NCBI RefSeq assembly: GCF_000526515.1
Contig: NZ_JAGF01000001.1
Span: 1,736,001-1,800,000, forward strand
DNA from: Cellulomonas sp. KRMCY2
GTDB lineage: Bacteria; Actinomycetota; Actinomycetes; Actinomycetales; Cellulomonadaceae
Direction: 5' to 3'
Length of the DNA stretch: 64,000 nt
In this document: positions 37,111-45,462 of the stretch, piece by piece
Position numbering within the stretch: the first letter of the stretch is position 1
Layout: the number at the start of each line of letters is the position of its first letter
The notes under the pieces: generated by a model
What the model was told of the DNA's origin: nothing
The model's input: only the letters and a program-made list of their open reading frames with translations
Databases searched by the model: none
Made by a program: the position numbers and the translations under genes

Positions 37111-37914
37111 TCAACCGACCAGCAGCTCACGCACCAGCTCGGGGAGGGCCACCTGGATCGGTCGGCGGTCCACCGTGTCGGCCAGCCGGTCGTACGGCGT
37201 CGGCTCGTCGTTCACGATGACCACCCGCGCACCGGCCTCGGCGGCCACCAGCGTGAGGCTTGCCACGGGCTGCACCGTCAGCGTCGAGCCGACCGCCACG
37301 AACACGTCGCACGCGGCGGCGGCCTCGGCGGCGGCGTCGAGCACGTCGCCGGGCAGGGCCTCGCCGAACATGACGACATCGGTGGCCAGCAGGCCACCGC
37401 AGCGCGCGCAGTGCGGGTCGGGGTCGGTGTCGAGCCGGGCGAGGATCTCAGCGGTGCGTTCACCGGAGCCGCAGCTCAGGCAGCGCGACCCGGTCAGGCT
37501 GCCGTGCAGCTCGAGCACCATCTGCGCGGACGACCCCGCTCGCTGGTGCAGGCCGTCGAAGTTCTGGGTGCAGATGGCGCGCAGCGCGCCGGCGCGCTCG
37601 AGGTCGACCAGGCTGCGGTGGGCCGGCGTCGGCTCGGCCTGCCACACCGGGCTCTCGCGCCACATCCGCCACGTGCGCCGTCGGATGTCCGCGTCGGCCA
37701 CGTACCAGCCGTGCTCCAGCAGCCGTGCCGCCTCCGGGTCGCGCGTCCACACCCCGTGCGGACCGCGGAAGTCCGGGATGCCCGAGCCGGTGGAGATCCC
37801 CGCTCCGGCGAGGACCGTGACCCATGGCGTCCGGGCGGTGTTGCCGGTGTTGCCGGTGCTGTCGGTGCCGCCGGTGCCGCCGGCGCTCTCGGTGCTGCCG
37901 GGTGCGTGATCCAC
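37111..37914 (-). CDS. Sir2 family NAD-dependent protein deacylase
   Basis: A 267-residue sirtuin: NAD-binding GAGIS and GIPDFRG (about residues 37-51), TQNFDGLHQRAG with catalytic His in ELHGSL, four zinc cysteines (CLSC and CARC), and the GSTLTVQPVA loop. Sirtuins remove acetyl or other acyl groups from lysines using NAD+. The GTG at 37914 is the only start that keeps the N-terminus; it is followed by a Gly/Thr/Asn-rich stretch encoded by a GC-rich near-repeat (about 37840-37895). Divergent from the DDN-like gene at 38066. Confidence 0.93.
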   Translation of the reverse strand: MDHAPGSTESAGGTGGTDSTGNTGNTARTPWVTVLAGAGISTGSGIPDFRGPHGVWTRDPEAARLLEHGWYVADADIRRRTWRMWRESPVWQAEPTPAHRSLVDLERAGALRAICTQNFDGLHQRAGSSAQMVLELHGSLTGSRCLSCGSGERTAEILARLDTDPDPHCARCGGLLATDVVMFGEALPGDVLDAAAEAAAACDVFVAVGSTLTVQPVASLTLVAAEAGARVVIVNDEPTPYDRLADTVDRRPIQVALPELVRELLVG

Positions 37915-38065
37915 GTCGTCGACCGTACGCCGCGCGCCGGTGCGCGGCGGGTCTCCGCACCACGACCGGGCGCCCCACGACCGGGCGCCGCGCCGGCAGC
38001 CGCGGAGTCGCCCGACGGGACCTTGGCCTCCGCCCGGAGCGCCGTGTGCGCAGGACGCTTGATCC

Positions 38066-38434
38066 ATGTCACCGGCCCACCGTCACTCCTTCGCCATGAC
38101 GAACCTCGTGACCAGCCGGGTCGTCATCCCGGTGCTCAGCAGCAGGGCAGGTCGGCGGCTCGGAGGCCGGCTCGCTGTCGTCGAGTACGTGGGCCGCCGC
38201 ACCGGGCGAAGGCACCGCCTCGTGGCGCAGTACGCCACCGACGGGCGGACCGTCCGCTTCGCGGTCGGGATGGCGGAGCGCAAGACCTGGTGGCGCAACG
38301 TCCTGTCGCCGCACCCGCCGCACCCGGTGCGCCTGCTGCTGGCAGGTGTCGACCACGACGCCACGGCCCACGTGGTGCGCGACGCGGACGGTGTGTCAGT
38401 CGTCGCCGAGCTCGAGGGTCCGCCGATCGACTGA
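38066..38434 (+). CDS. Nitroreductase/deazaflavin-dependent family protein
   Basis: A 122-residue protein of the same split-barrel superfamily as the gene at 4909. The core is VVEYVGRRTGRRHRLVAQY (about residues 38-56) and MAERKTWWRNVLSPHP. Neither the ATG at 38066 nor that at 38096 (MTNLVTSR) has a convincing RBS; the second fits family length better. A long inverted repeat follows at 38478. Substrate unknown. Confidence 0.75.
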   Translation: MSPAHRHSFAMTNLVTSRVVIPVLSSRAGRRLGGRLAVVEYVGRRTGRRHRLVAQYATDGRTVRFAVGMAERKTWWRNVLSPHPPHPVRLLLAGVDHDATAHVVRDADGVSVVAELEGPPID

Positions 38435-38477
38435 GCCAGGCGAGGCCCCCATCCCCGCATCCCCCCCGGAGTCGGGC

Positions 38478-38524
38478 TTGTGCGGAGTCTGAGTATCGCC
38501 AGGCGTTACTCAGACTCCGCACAA
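38478..38524. terminator. Perfect 18-bp inverted repeat between convergent genes
   Basis: Arms TTGTGCGGAGTCTGAGTA (38478-38495) and TACTCAGACTCCGCACAA (38507-38524) match perfectly; the 11-nt spacer contains a further CGCC/GGCG pair. It lies 44 nt after the DDN-like gene and 155 nt before the end of the redox operon. It could terminate both transcripts, but there is no T-run and the arms are less GC-rich than the surroundings, so a mobile palindrome or protein-binding site is a real alternative. Confidence 0.65.
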
Positions 38525-38678
38525 CGGGAGGCGGGTGAGCGGGCGGGGGCGCTCGGGGGGTTCGGGCGGACTTGGCCGGCTGAGGGGCCGTGGTCGATGG
38601 TGCGGACGGTGGGTGATTGAGCGACCGTGCCGTCTCCGGGGCCCGGGGCGTCGCGGCCGTCGGGGTGCTCCTCGGGGC

Positions 38679-39716
38679 TCAGACGACGACGACGACCTTG
38701 CCGGCCACGCGGTGGGTGGCGACCCGTTCGAGTGCCTGCGCGGCGTCGGCCAGGGCGAAGGTGCGCTCGATCACCGGGGTCAGGGCGCCGCTGTCGATCA
38801 GCTCCGAGAGCTCGACCAGGTCGGACGTCGTGGGCGTGAAGCTGAAGGCGCGGATGGTCTGCGGCACGAGCAGCGACAACAGGTACCCGCGTGCCATGCG
38901 CGGCAGCGGACCCAGGGTCCGGCCGCCGTTGCCGCTGTTCATCAGGAGCACGCCGCGGGGGGTGAGCAGCCGGCGGAGGCGCCGCAGCGGGACGTTCGCG
39001 ACGTTGTCGAGGATCACGTCGTACCGCTCGGAGAGCAGGGTCAGGTCCTCGCGGGTGTAGTCGGTGACGTGCGCGGCGCCCAGCGCCGTGACCATCTCGA
39101 CGTTGCGGGTGCTGCACACGCCGGTCACCTCGGCGCCGGCGGCCGCGGCGATCTGCACCGCCGCGTGCCCGACGCCCCCGGAGGCGCCGATGATCAGCAC
39201 TCGCTGCCCGGGCCCGACGCCTGCCACGCGGATGGCCCGGTGGGCGGTCAGTCCGACCATCGTGATCGCGGCGGCCTGCTCGAACGTCAGGGCCGCGGGC
39301 TTGGGTGCGAGCACGGTGTGCGGCAGGCGGGCGTACTCGGCGAACGACCCGGTGGTCTTCCCGAAGTCGCCCTCGCCGAAGACGTCGTCGCCGGGGCGCA
39401 GCGACGTCACGTTCACGCCCACCGCCTCGACGGTGCCGGCGACGTCCTGCCCGCGAGTCGCCGGCTTGGGTCGGCGCAGACCGAGCACGAGCCGCATCAT
39501 GGCGGGACGGCCGGTGGTCAGGAACAGGTCGGCCGGGTTGACCCCGGCGGCGCGGACCCGCACCAGGACGTCGTCGTCGCCGATCTCGGGGACCGGGACG
39601 TCGCGCAGGGCGAGCACCTGCGACGGGGGCCCGTAGCGGTTCTGGACGATCGCCCGCATGGTGTGTGGGGCGACGGCGATCTCGGGCCGGTCGGGGGCCG
39701 GGGCGTCGGTCGACAT
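38679..39716 (-). CDS. NAD(P)-dependent zinc-type alcohol dehydrogenase / quinone oxidoreductase
   Basis: A 345-residue medium-chain dehydrogenase/reductase. Substrate domain with AAGVNPADLFLTTG (about residues 58-71) and GQDVAGTVEAVG; NADPH site IIGASGGVGHAAVQIAAAAGA (about 163-183). Structural-zinc cysteines are missing, which points to the zeta-crystallin/quinone reductase branch. The ATG at 39716 shares one base with the upstream stop (TGATG). It is the last gene of the ArsR-led operon and probably the regulated output. Confidence 0.9.
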   Translation of the reverse strand: MSTDAPAPDRPEIAVAPHTMRAIVQNRYGPPSQVLALRDVPVPEIGDDDVLVRVRAAGVNPADLFLTTGRPAMMRLVLGLRRPKPATRGQDVAGTVEAVGVNVTSLRPGDDVFGEGDFGKTTGSFAEYARLPHTVLAPKPAALTFEQAAAITMVGLTAHRAIRVAGVGPGQRVLIIGASGGVGHAAVQIAAAAGAEVTGVCSTRNVEMVTALGAAHVTDYTREDLTLLSERYDVILDNVANVPLRRLRRLLTPRGVLLMNSGNGGRTLGPLPRMARGYLLSLLVPQTIRAFSFTPTTSDLVELSELIDSGALTPVIERTFALADAAQALERVATHRVAGKVVVVV

Positions 39717-40012
39717 CACTCCACCGTTCGCAGGATCTGCTCGATCGAGGCCGTCCGGGACCGCAGCTCGGCGACGTCGGCGGCCGCCCGCTGCTGGGCG
39801 TCCATGGTCTTCTCGGCGAGCTGCTCGTACCGGTCGACGAGCTGGCGCAGCTCGTCGGTCTTCGCAGCGTCGATCTTCATCTTCCGGTTCTCGGAGACGA
39901 ACGCCGTGGCGGCTGCCACGAGCAGGAAGCCGAACAGGACCAGGCCGAGGATCAGGATGACGTCCGGCCACGAGCGGCTGCTCGCCACCTCGACGGTGCT
40001 CAGGTAGATCAC
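39716..40012 (-). CDS. Small membrane protein with coiled coil
   Basis: A 98-residue protein: one transmembrane helix (about residues 18-40) and a helical, heptad-like tail (about 50-95, rich in Glu, Gln, Arg, Leu). No named family recognised. It sits between the ArsR regulator (4-nt overlap) and the dehydrogenase (1-nt overlap), so its product is made in step with both. It could tether the dehydrogenase at the membrane; that is a guess from context. Confidence 0.72.
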   Translation of the reverse strand: MIYLSTVEVASSRSWPDVILILGLVLFGFLLVAAATAFVSENRKMKIDAAKTDELRQLVDRYEQLAEKTMDAQQRAAADVAELRSRTASIEQILRTVE

Positions 40013-40353
40013 GTGTGCTCCTTGGGTGCGGGACCCCGCTCGGAGGGGGTCAGGGTTGTCGCGGCCTGGGCGAGTGCCGCAGGTGTCAGCAGGAGGGCGA
40101 AGTCGGCGACCTCGAAGTACTTCATCGCCTTGCCGTCGGTGGAGAGCTCGAGGTGGCCGACGATCAGGCCGACGGCCTCGAGTCGCTGCAGGTGCATGTG
40201 CAGCAGCGGGCGGCTCACGCCGATCTCCCTGGCCAGATGACTCACGTAGTCGCGGCCGCCGGCCAGGGTGGCCACGATCCGCAGCCGGATGGGGTTGGCC
40301 AGCGCAGACAGCATCCCGACCAGCTCGTCACCGGTCGGCGGGCTTGCCGTCAT
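40009..40353 (-). CDS. ArsR-family winged-helix transcriptional regulator
   Basis: A 114-residue regulator with LSALANPIRLRIVATLAGG (about residues 15-33) and the recognition helix VSRPLLHMHLQRLEAVGLI (about 46-64). No metal-binding ELCVCDL motif is present, so it senses something other than arsenic or cadmium, perhaps an organic ligand. It leads a coupled operon with a membrane peptide and a quinone-oxidoreductase-like enzyme. A palindrome 11 nt upstream is its likely operator. Confidence 0.9.
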   Translation of the reverse strand: MTASPPTGDELVGMLSALANPIRLRIVATLAGGRDYVSHLAREIGVSRPLLHMHLQRLEAVGLIVGHLELSTDGKAMKYFEVADFALLLTPAALAQAATTLTPSERGPAPKEHT

Positions 40354-40363
40354 GCTTCTCCTT

Positions 40364-40376
40364 CACCTGTCAGGTG
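40364..40376. promoter_or_regulatory. Probable ArsR operator (palindrome)
   Basis: CACCTG-T-CAGGTG, a perfect 6+6 palindrome 11 nt upstream of the ArsR start, with a further half-site GGTGAA at 40386-40391. Its place fits autoregulation. Confidence 0.6.
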
Positions 40377-40517
40377 TTGCTTACGGGTGAAACGCTAGCG
40401 TATGGGGAGGTCGTGCGCCAGCCCTTCGGGTGCACGGCGCTGGACCGGCCGGTGGACCGCATCGGTAGGGTTCGGTCCGAATCGCCCTGTTCCGCCACGA
40501 CCCGCCCTGGAGAGTCG

Positions 40518-41678
40518 ATGTCCGACGAGCGCCCGACGAGCGGTCCGCAGCACCCGCCGCGCTCGTATCGCGACACCGAGCCGCTGGCCATCTGGGGTCT
40601 GGTGCTCACGTTCGTCTTCTGGCCCCTGGGGCTGGTGCTCTCCTACCTCGCCCTGCGCCGGATCCGGCGAACCGGCGACGGAGGCTGGGGGATCGCGATG
40701 GTAGGCGCGGTCCTGTCCACGATCGCCACAGTCGTCGGCGTCGGCGGCCTTCTGTGGTTCCTGGCGACGTCGGGCATCGTCGACCAGTGGCAGGACGAGG
40801 CCCAGACGCGGGGAGACCGGACCCGGGTGCACGCGGTGGTCACCGACATCGCTCGGGGGCTCGACGAGCACCATGCGGGGACCGGGGAGTGGCTCTCCTC
40901 GTTCAAGGATCTGGACGACGTCGATGTCGACGCCGAGGGTGCCGTCCGCGGGGTCGAGGTGCTCGCCTTCCGCAGCGGTGATGCCGTGTGCGTCCAGGGT
41001 TCGCGGCCCGGCTACAGCGCCTCCTACGCCGACGGCGAGGTGCAGGCGGCGCAGTGCCCCGACCGCGGCTACGCGCTCACGTTGAGTGCGGCCACGGCCG
41101 ACGAACGCCAGGCCTCTGCGCAGGCAGACCTCGACGCCACGGTGGCCGAGGTGCGGGTCCGCGGTGAGGAGAAGGCGCGGACGTCGTCCCTCGGGCCGCC
41201 GGCCGACCTCGGGGTCCGGCATGTGCCGGAGGTCGACGTCGAGGTCTGCTCGTTGCTCGCCGGCAATCGTGACCATCTGGCTGACCGCTCGGACCGGGAG
41301 GCGCTCGTGCTCCTGCTCGAGGAGCCGGTCGGTGCACTGGGTGACCTCGACCTGGAGAACGCCCTCTACACCATGGCCGGCGACCTCGACCTGGAGCAGG
41401 ACTCCATCTACGCCTTCTGGCAGGGCTATCTCGGTGCCGAGTTCACGTGCTGGTACGGCGGCTTCGTGGACGTCGAAGGCCCACCGGACTTCCCCGAGGC
41501 GTGGCAGACCCCGCTCACTGCGGAGGATCGCGCCGAGCAGACGCGGGTGCACGAGGAATGGGACCAGATGTCGGACGAGGACCGGGCGGCCATCAGCGCC
41601 GAGCAGGAGGCGGCCTACGACCGGGAACAGGCGCAGATCGAGTCGATCATCGCGGCAGGGTACGGCTCAGGGACCTGA
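40518..41678 (+). CDS. Membrane protein with DUF4190-like N-terminus and extracytoplasmic domain
   Basis: A 386-residue protein: short Pro-rich cytoplasmic end, two transmembrane helices with the DUF4190 style (IWGLVLTFVFWPLGLVLSYL, about residues 25-44; then 58-79), and a long acidic outer domain. Four to five cysteines in the outer part suggest disulfides. RBS GGAGAG precedes the ATG. The outer domain is not recognised. It is divergent from the ArsR operon. Confidence 0.75.
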   Translation: MSDERPTSGPQHPPRSYRDTEPLAIWGLVLTFVFWPLGLVLSYLALRRIRRTGDGGWGIAMVGAVLSTIATVVGVGGLLWFLATSGIVDQWQDEAQTRGDRTRVHAVVTDIARGLDEHHAGTGEWLSSFKDLDDVDVDAEGAVRGVEVLAFRSGDAVCVQGSRPGYSASYADGEVQAAQCPDRGYALTLSAATADERQASAQADLDATVAEVRVRGEEKARTSSLGPPADLGVRHVPEVDVEVCSLLAGNRDHLADRSDREALVLLLEEPVGALGDLDLENALYTMAGDLDLEQDSIYAFWQGYLGAEFTCWYGGFVDVEGPPDFPEAWQTPLTAEDRAEQTRVHEEWDQMSDEDRAAISAEQEAAYDREQAQIESIIAAGYGSGT

Positions 41679-41715
41679 GCCCGTCGACCGACGCGACCGG
41701 CCCCGTCCGGCGTCC

Positions 41716-43959
41716 CTACTCGGGTGGCTCCGTCGCGAGCGCGTCCATGATCGGCTGCAGCTCGAGCCACCACTGGTCGATCGGCCGGCGGAGCTCCATG
41801 TCGACGAGGTCGGGCATGGTCTTCAGGGGCACGGTGGACAGCACGCCGTCCGTCAGCCCGACGAAGCCCCACTCCCGCTTGCCGCCCACGATCTGACCGG
41901 AGAGCCAGTCGACGCAGTAGGCGGCGAGGCGGGTCGCGTGGACGCGGTCGAAGGGTGTCGGGTTGCCGCCCTGCTGCAGGTGGCCGAGGACCATCGGACG
42001 CACGTCGAAGTCCCCGCCGGACTCCTCCGTGAACATCTGGCAGAGGAACTCCGTGGTGTACCCGATGCTCGCGTCCTCGTTGCGGATCGCGAGGTGGAAG
42101 CGGCGGCCCGCTGCGAAGCTCGCCACCATCTGCGCGACGTCCGCCGTGAGGTCGGCCAGGTGCACGCCCTGCTCGTGCAGGTAGACCCGCTCGGCGCCGA
42201 CGGACAGTGCGCCCATGAGCGCGAGGTAGCCGCAGTAGCGCCCCATCACCTCGACCACGAAGCACCGGCGTGACGCCATCGCCGACTGCTTGAGCCGGTC
42301 CACCGCGCTGACGATCTCGCCCAGTGCCGTGTCGGCACCGATGGCCATCTCCCACCCGGGCAGGTTGTTGTCGATGCTCGTGGGCAGGCAGATGACGGGC
42401 ACGTGGAACCCGGGGTAGCGGTCCCGCTCCTGGAGCATCCGGTAGGTGGCCTCGTAGGCGCTGTGCCCGCCGACCACCAGGAGCGCCTCGATGTCGTGGT
42501 TCTCGAGCGCGCGGCTCACCGCGTAGTACTGCTCGACGCTGGGTGTCGCCCGGCTGGTGCCGAGCTCCGCCCCGCCCAGACCCACCCAGCCGTCGACATC
42601 TCCCCAGGTCATCTCGCTGACCTGGCCGTCGATGAGGCCCTGGAAGCTGCCCCGCACGCCCAGCATCGTGTGCCCGCGGGACAGGCCGAACCGCACGGCG
42701 GCCCGCACGGCGGTGTTCATGCCCGGCGCCAGCCCACCAGCGTGCAGGATGGCGATCCGCGAGCCCGTCGGGGCGTCCGTCGGCGCCACCTGGGCGATGC
42801 CCTGGAAGACCCGCACCATCTCGGTGAAGGACGAGCCGCGGGCGGCCATCGCACCGTCGTAGTCGCCGGCGTCGATCAGCCCGGGGATCTCCCTGGTGCG
42901 CTGGACGGCCGCCATGAGCGGGGTCCGGTGCACCCGGTTGTTGCGCACGCCGATGAGCTGCGGCTCGTGGTCGGGGCCGGCGTTGACGACCTCGAGCGCC
43001 GCTGCGTGGCCGACCAGCGTCGGCATCCACCGGTCGTACGCGCTGGGGGTGCCGCCTCGCTGCACGTGACCGAGGATCGTGACCCGGGTGTCCTCGCCGA
43101 GCCTTTCCTCGAGCATGTCCCGGACGCCCTGGCTCGTGATCGGCTCTCCTGAGCGGTCCCGGGCGCCCTCGGCGACGACGACGATGCTGTCGCGGCGTCC
43201 GGCAGCGCGACCCGCACGCAGCCGGGCGCACATCTCGTCCTCCCAGCCGTCGGCCGGCGGGTTCTCCGGGATGAGCACGTAGTCGGCACCACCGGCGATC
43301 GCGCTCATCAGGGCGAGGTAGCCGCAGTGCCGGCCCATGACCTCGACGACGAACGAGCGCTGATGGCTCGCCGCCGTGCTCGAGAGAGCGTCGATCGCCT
43401 CGACGATCCGGTGCAGGGCCGAGTCGGCGCCGACAGTCATGTCGGTGCCGACCATGTCGTTGTCGATCGAGCCGACGACGCCGGCGATCATGAGATGGCT
43501 GTGCCGCCCGGCCTGCTCCGCGGTGATCTCGCCCTGTGCGACGAGCTCGTCGAGCAGCCCGGTCCACTCGCTGCGGAACAGGTCCGTGCCCGACAGCGAG
43601 CCGTCCCCGCCGATCACGACGATCCGGTCGATCCCGTGGTGCACGAGGTTGCGGGCGGCCTTGAGGCGCCCGTCGCGCCGGCGGAAGTCGGCCGAGCGGG
43701 CGGTCCCGATCACGGTTCCGCCGCGGTGCAGGATCGACCCCACCGAGCCCCAGTCGAACTTCTTGATCCGCTCGCCGCCCTCGACCATGCCCTGCAGACC
43801 CTCGAAGACGGCGTAGACGTCGGCCCCGGCGCCGATCGCGGTCCGCACGACGGCCCGGACGACGGCGTTCATGCCCTGGGCGTCACCGCCGGACGTGAGC
43901 ACGGCGATCGTGGTCCTCGGGCTCGCCCCGCCGCTGTCGGCGCGCGCTGTGTTGCCCAT
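41716..43959 (-). CDS. pfkA: 6-phosphofructokinase, tandem-duplicated (eukaryote-like) form
   Basis: A 747-residue protein with two PFK domains. The N-half (about 15-370) has GGDGSLSGTD, catalytic SIDND, GADSAL and VMGRHCGYLAL, the ATP-type residues. The C-half (about 385-740) repeats them in altered form: GGHSAYEA, SIDNN and VMGRYCGYLAL. In eukaryotic PFK the duplicated second half lost catalysis and became the allosteric site; the same is likely here. Typical bacterial PFK is about 320-340 residues. The enzyme phosphorylates fructose-6-phosphate, the committed step of glycolysis, and follows naturally from sugar uptake by the PTS at 23.4 kb. Fusions of this type occur in some bacteria; regulation is unknown. 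Confidence 0.92.
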   Translation of the reverse strand: MGNTARADSGGASPRTTIAVLTSGGDAQGMNAVVRAVVRTAIGAGADVYAVFEGLQGMVEGGERIKKFDWGSVGSILHRGGTVIGTARSADFRRRDGRLKAARNLVHHGIDRIVVIGGDGSLSGTDLFRSEWTGLLDELVAQGEITAEQAGRHSHLMIAGVVGSIDNDMVGTDMTVGADSALHRIVEAIDALSSTAASHQRSFVVEVMGRHCGYLALMSAIAGGADYVLIPENPPADGWEDEMCARLRAGRAAGRRDSIVVVAEGARDRSGEPITSQGVRDMLEERLGEDTRVTILGHVQRGGTPSAYDRWMPTLVGHAAALEVVNAGPDHEPQLIGVRNNRVHRTPLMAAVQRTREIPGLIDAGDYDGAMAARGSSFTEMVRVFQGIAQVAPTDAPTGSRIAILHAGGLAPGMNTAVRAAVRFGLSRGHTMLGVRGSFQGLIDGQVSEMTWGDVDGWVGLGGAELGTSRATPSVEQYYAVSRALENHDIEALLVVGGHSAYEATYRMLQERDRYPGFHVPVICLPTSIDNNLPGWEMAIGADTALGEIVSAVDRLKQSAMASRRCFVVEVMGRYCGYLALMGALSVGAERVYLHEQGVHLADLTADVAQMVASFAAGRRFHLAIRNEDASIGYTTEFLCQMFTEESGGDFDVRPMVLGHLQQGGNPTPFDRVHATRLAAYCVDWLSGQIVGGKREWGFVGLTDGVLSTVPLKTMPDLVDMELRRPIDQWWLELQPIMDALATEPPE

Positions 43960-44095
43960 GTCGGATCCCTTGGTCGGCGGTGGTGCTCTCGGACGAGCCT
44001 ATTCGCCGCCGCTGTCCAGAGCACCGGGCGCCGCCGCTCCAGGTTCCGATGGTGCCTTCGCGTGATGGTGCGCCGGGGAAACTAGCCTAGGCCGC

Positions 44096-44608
44096 ATGAT
44101 CTCCCTGCCGTTCGCCGGCCGCACACCCGAGGTGCACGAGACCGCGTGGATCGCGGCGAACGCCGCCCTGATCGGGAAGGTGCGGGTGCACGCCGACGCG
44201 AGCGTGTGGTTCGGCGCGGTGCTGCGTGGCGACATCGACGAGATCGAGCTCGGTGCCGGGTCGAACCTGCAGGACAACGTCGTCGTCCACACGGAGCAGG
44301 GGTTCCCGGCGATCGTCGGCAACAACGTGAGCGTCGGGCACGGCGCCGTGGTGCACGGGTGCACGATCGAGGACGGCTGCCTCATCGGCATGAACGCGAC
44401 AGTGCTGACCGGCGCCCGTGTCGGGCGGGACTCGCTGGTCGCCGCCGGGTCGGTCGTCCTCGAAGGCACCACGATCCCGCCGCGATCGCTCGTCGCCGGG
44501 GTGCCCGGGAAGGTGCGCCGCGAGCTCACCGACGAGGAGGTCGCGGCCCTGCACGGCAACTCGTCGCGCTACGTCACCCGCGCGAACGACTACCGCGCGC
44601 TGGGCTGA
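44096..44608 (+). CDS. Gamma-class carbonic anhydrase family protein
   Basis: A 170-residue left-handed beta-helix protein of hexapeptide repeats. The three likely zinc ligands are His65, His82 and His87 (VVVHTEQ; VGHGAVVHGC). Catalytic members hydrate CO2; many homologues are annotated transferases because of the fold. It is divergent from the PFK gene, with 136 nt between. Confidence 0.9.
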   Translation: MISLPFAGRTPEVHETAWIAANAALIGKVRVHADASVWFGAVLRGDIDEIELGAGSNLQDNVVVHTEQGFPAIVGNNVSVGHGAVVHGCTIEDGCLIGMNATVLTGARVGRDSLVAAGSVVLEGTTIPPRSLVAGVPGKVRRELTDEEVAALHGNSSRYVTRANDYRALG

Positions 44609-44761
44609 CCGGCGCATGTCCCGGGTGAGGGCGCGGCTCTGCTCGACGGCGCGCACCGGACGACGCCTGACGCGCGGATGGGCCGCAGAGCGCGAACACT
44701 GGTCGACGAGGGTCCGCCCGCGCTGCGCCGCAGCGGGGCAGCCGTCCGACGAGGAGGAACC

Positions 44762-45193
44762 ATGGCGAACGATCATGTTGCGACGTCGACGATCACGATC
44801 GACGCGGCACCGGACCGGGTGTGGTCCGTCCTGACCGATCCCGACGCCGTGCGGGAGTTCATGTTCGGCGCCGAGGTCGTGACGGACTGGACGGTCGGTT
44901 CCCCGATCGTGTGGCGTGGCGTGTGGGAGGGCAAGGAGTACGAGGACAAGGGCGTGATCCTCGAGGTCGAACCCGGGCGCCGCCTGGTCAACACCCACTT
45001 CAGCCCGCTCAGCGGCCAGCCCGATGTGCCGGAGAGCTACCACACGCTGACCTGGACGCTCGAGGGCACGGCGGGGGGCACGCTGCTGACCCTGTCGCAG
45101 GGCGGCAACGCGAGCGCCGAGGAGGCCGAGCACTCCGCGTCGATGTGGGACCAGCTCGTGGCGAGCGTGAAGGTGATCGCCGAACGAGGCTGA
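44762..45193 (+). CDS. SRPBCC (AHSA1-like) domain protein
   Basis: A 143-residue protein of the START/Bet v1 fold: ITIDAAPDRVWSVLTDPDAV (about residues 11-30), VWRGVWEGKEY, and a C-terminal helix. RBS GAGGAGGAAC sits just before the ATG. AHSA1-type proteins bind small hydrophobic ligands or act as chaperone cofactors; function here not predictable. Confidence 0.85.
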   Translation: MANDHVATSTITIDAAPDRVWSVLTDPDAVREFMFGAEVVTDWTVGSPIVWRGVWEGKEYEDKGVILEVEPGRRLVNTHFSPLSGQPDVPESYHTLTWTLEGTAGGTLLTLSQGGNASAEEAEHSASMWDQLVASVKVIAERG

Positions 45194-45462
45194 TGCGCGC
45201 TGGGTGCCGGCCGCTGCTGGTCGAGCTCGCGCTGGCCCTGACCGACGGCGAGGCCGAGAGCACTCTCGAGCGGGCCGCCCTCGACGATGCGCCCCGCGAG
45301 ACAGCCGTCGCCGCGGCGTCCTGAGCCTGCCGCGGCGCGGCCCCGCCCGTCGTCCCCGACGGGCTCGCGACCTCGGGCGGCCTCGCGCTCATGGGAGCCG
45401 TCACGCGTGGGATACGTTCGGCAGATGCCCGTGCCTGTCCGCCCCGTCGTCCGGTACGGCCG

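Noticed and set aside
37840-37895. GC-rich tandem repeat as a separate element
   Set aside because: It is in frame and encodes the Gly/Thr/Asn linker of the sirtuin N-terminus, so it is low-complexity coding sequence.
45193-45324. 43-codon frame starting in the stop of the SRPBCC gene (TGATG)
   Set aside because: Coupling is suggestive but the translation has no hydrophobic helix, motif or RBS; likely chance.
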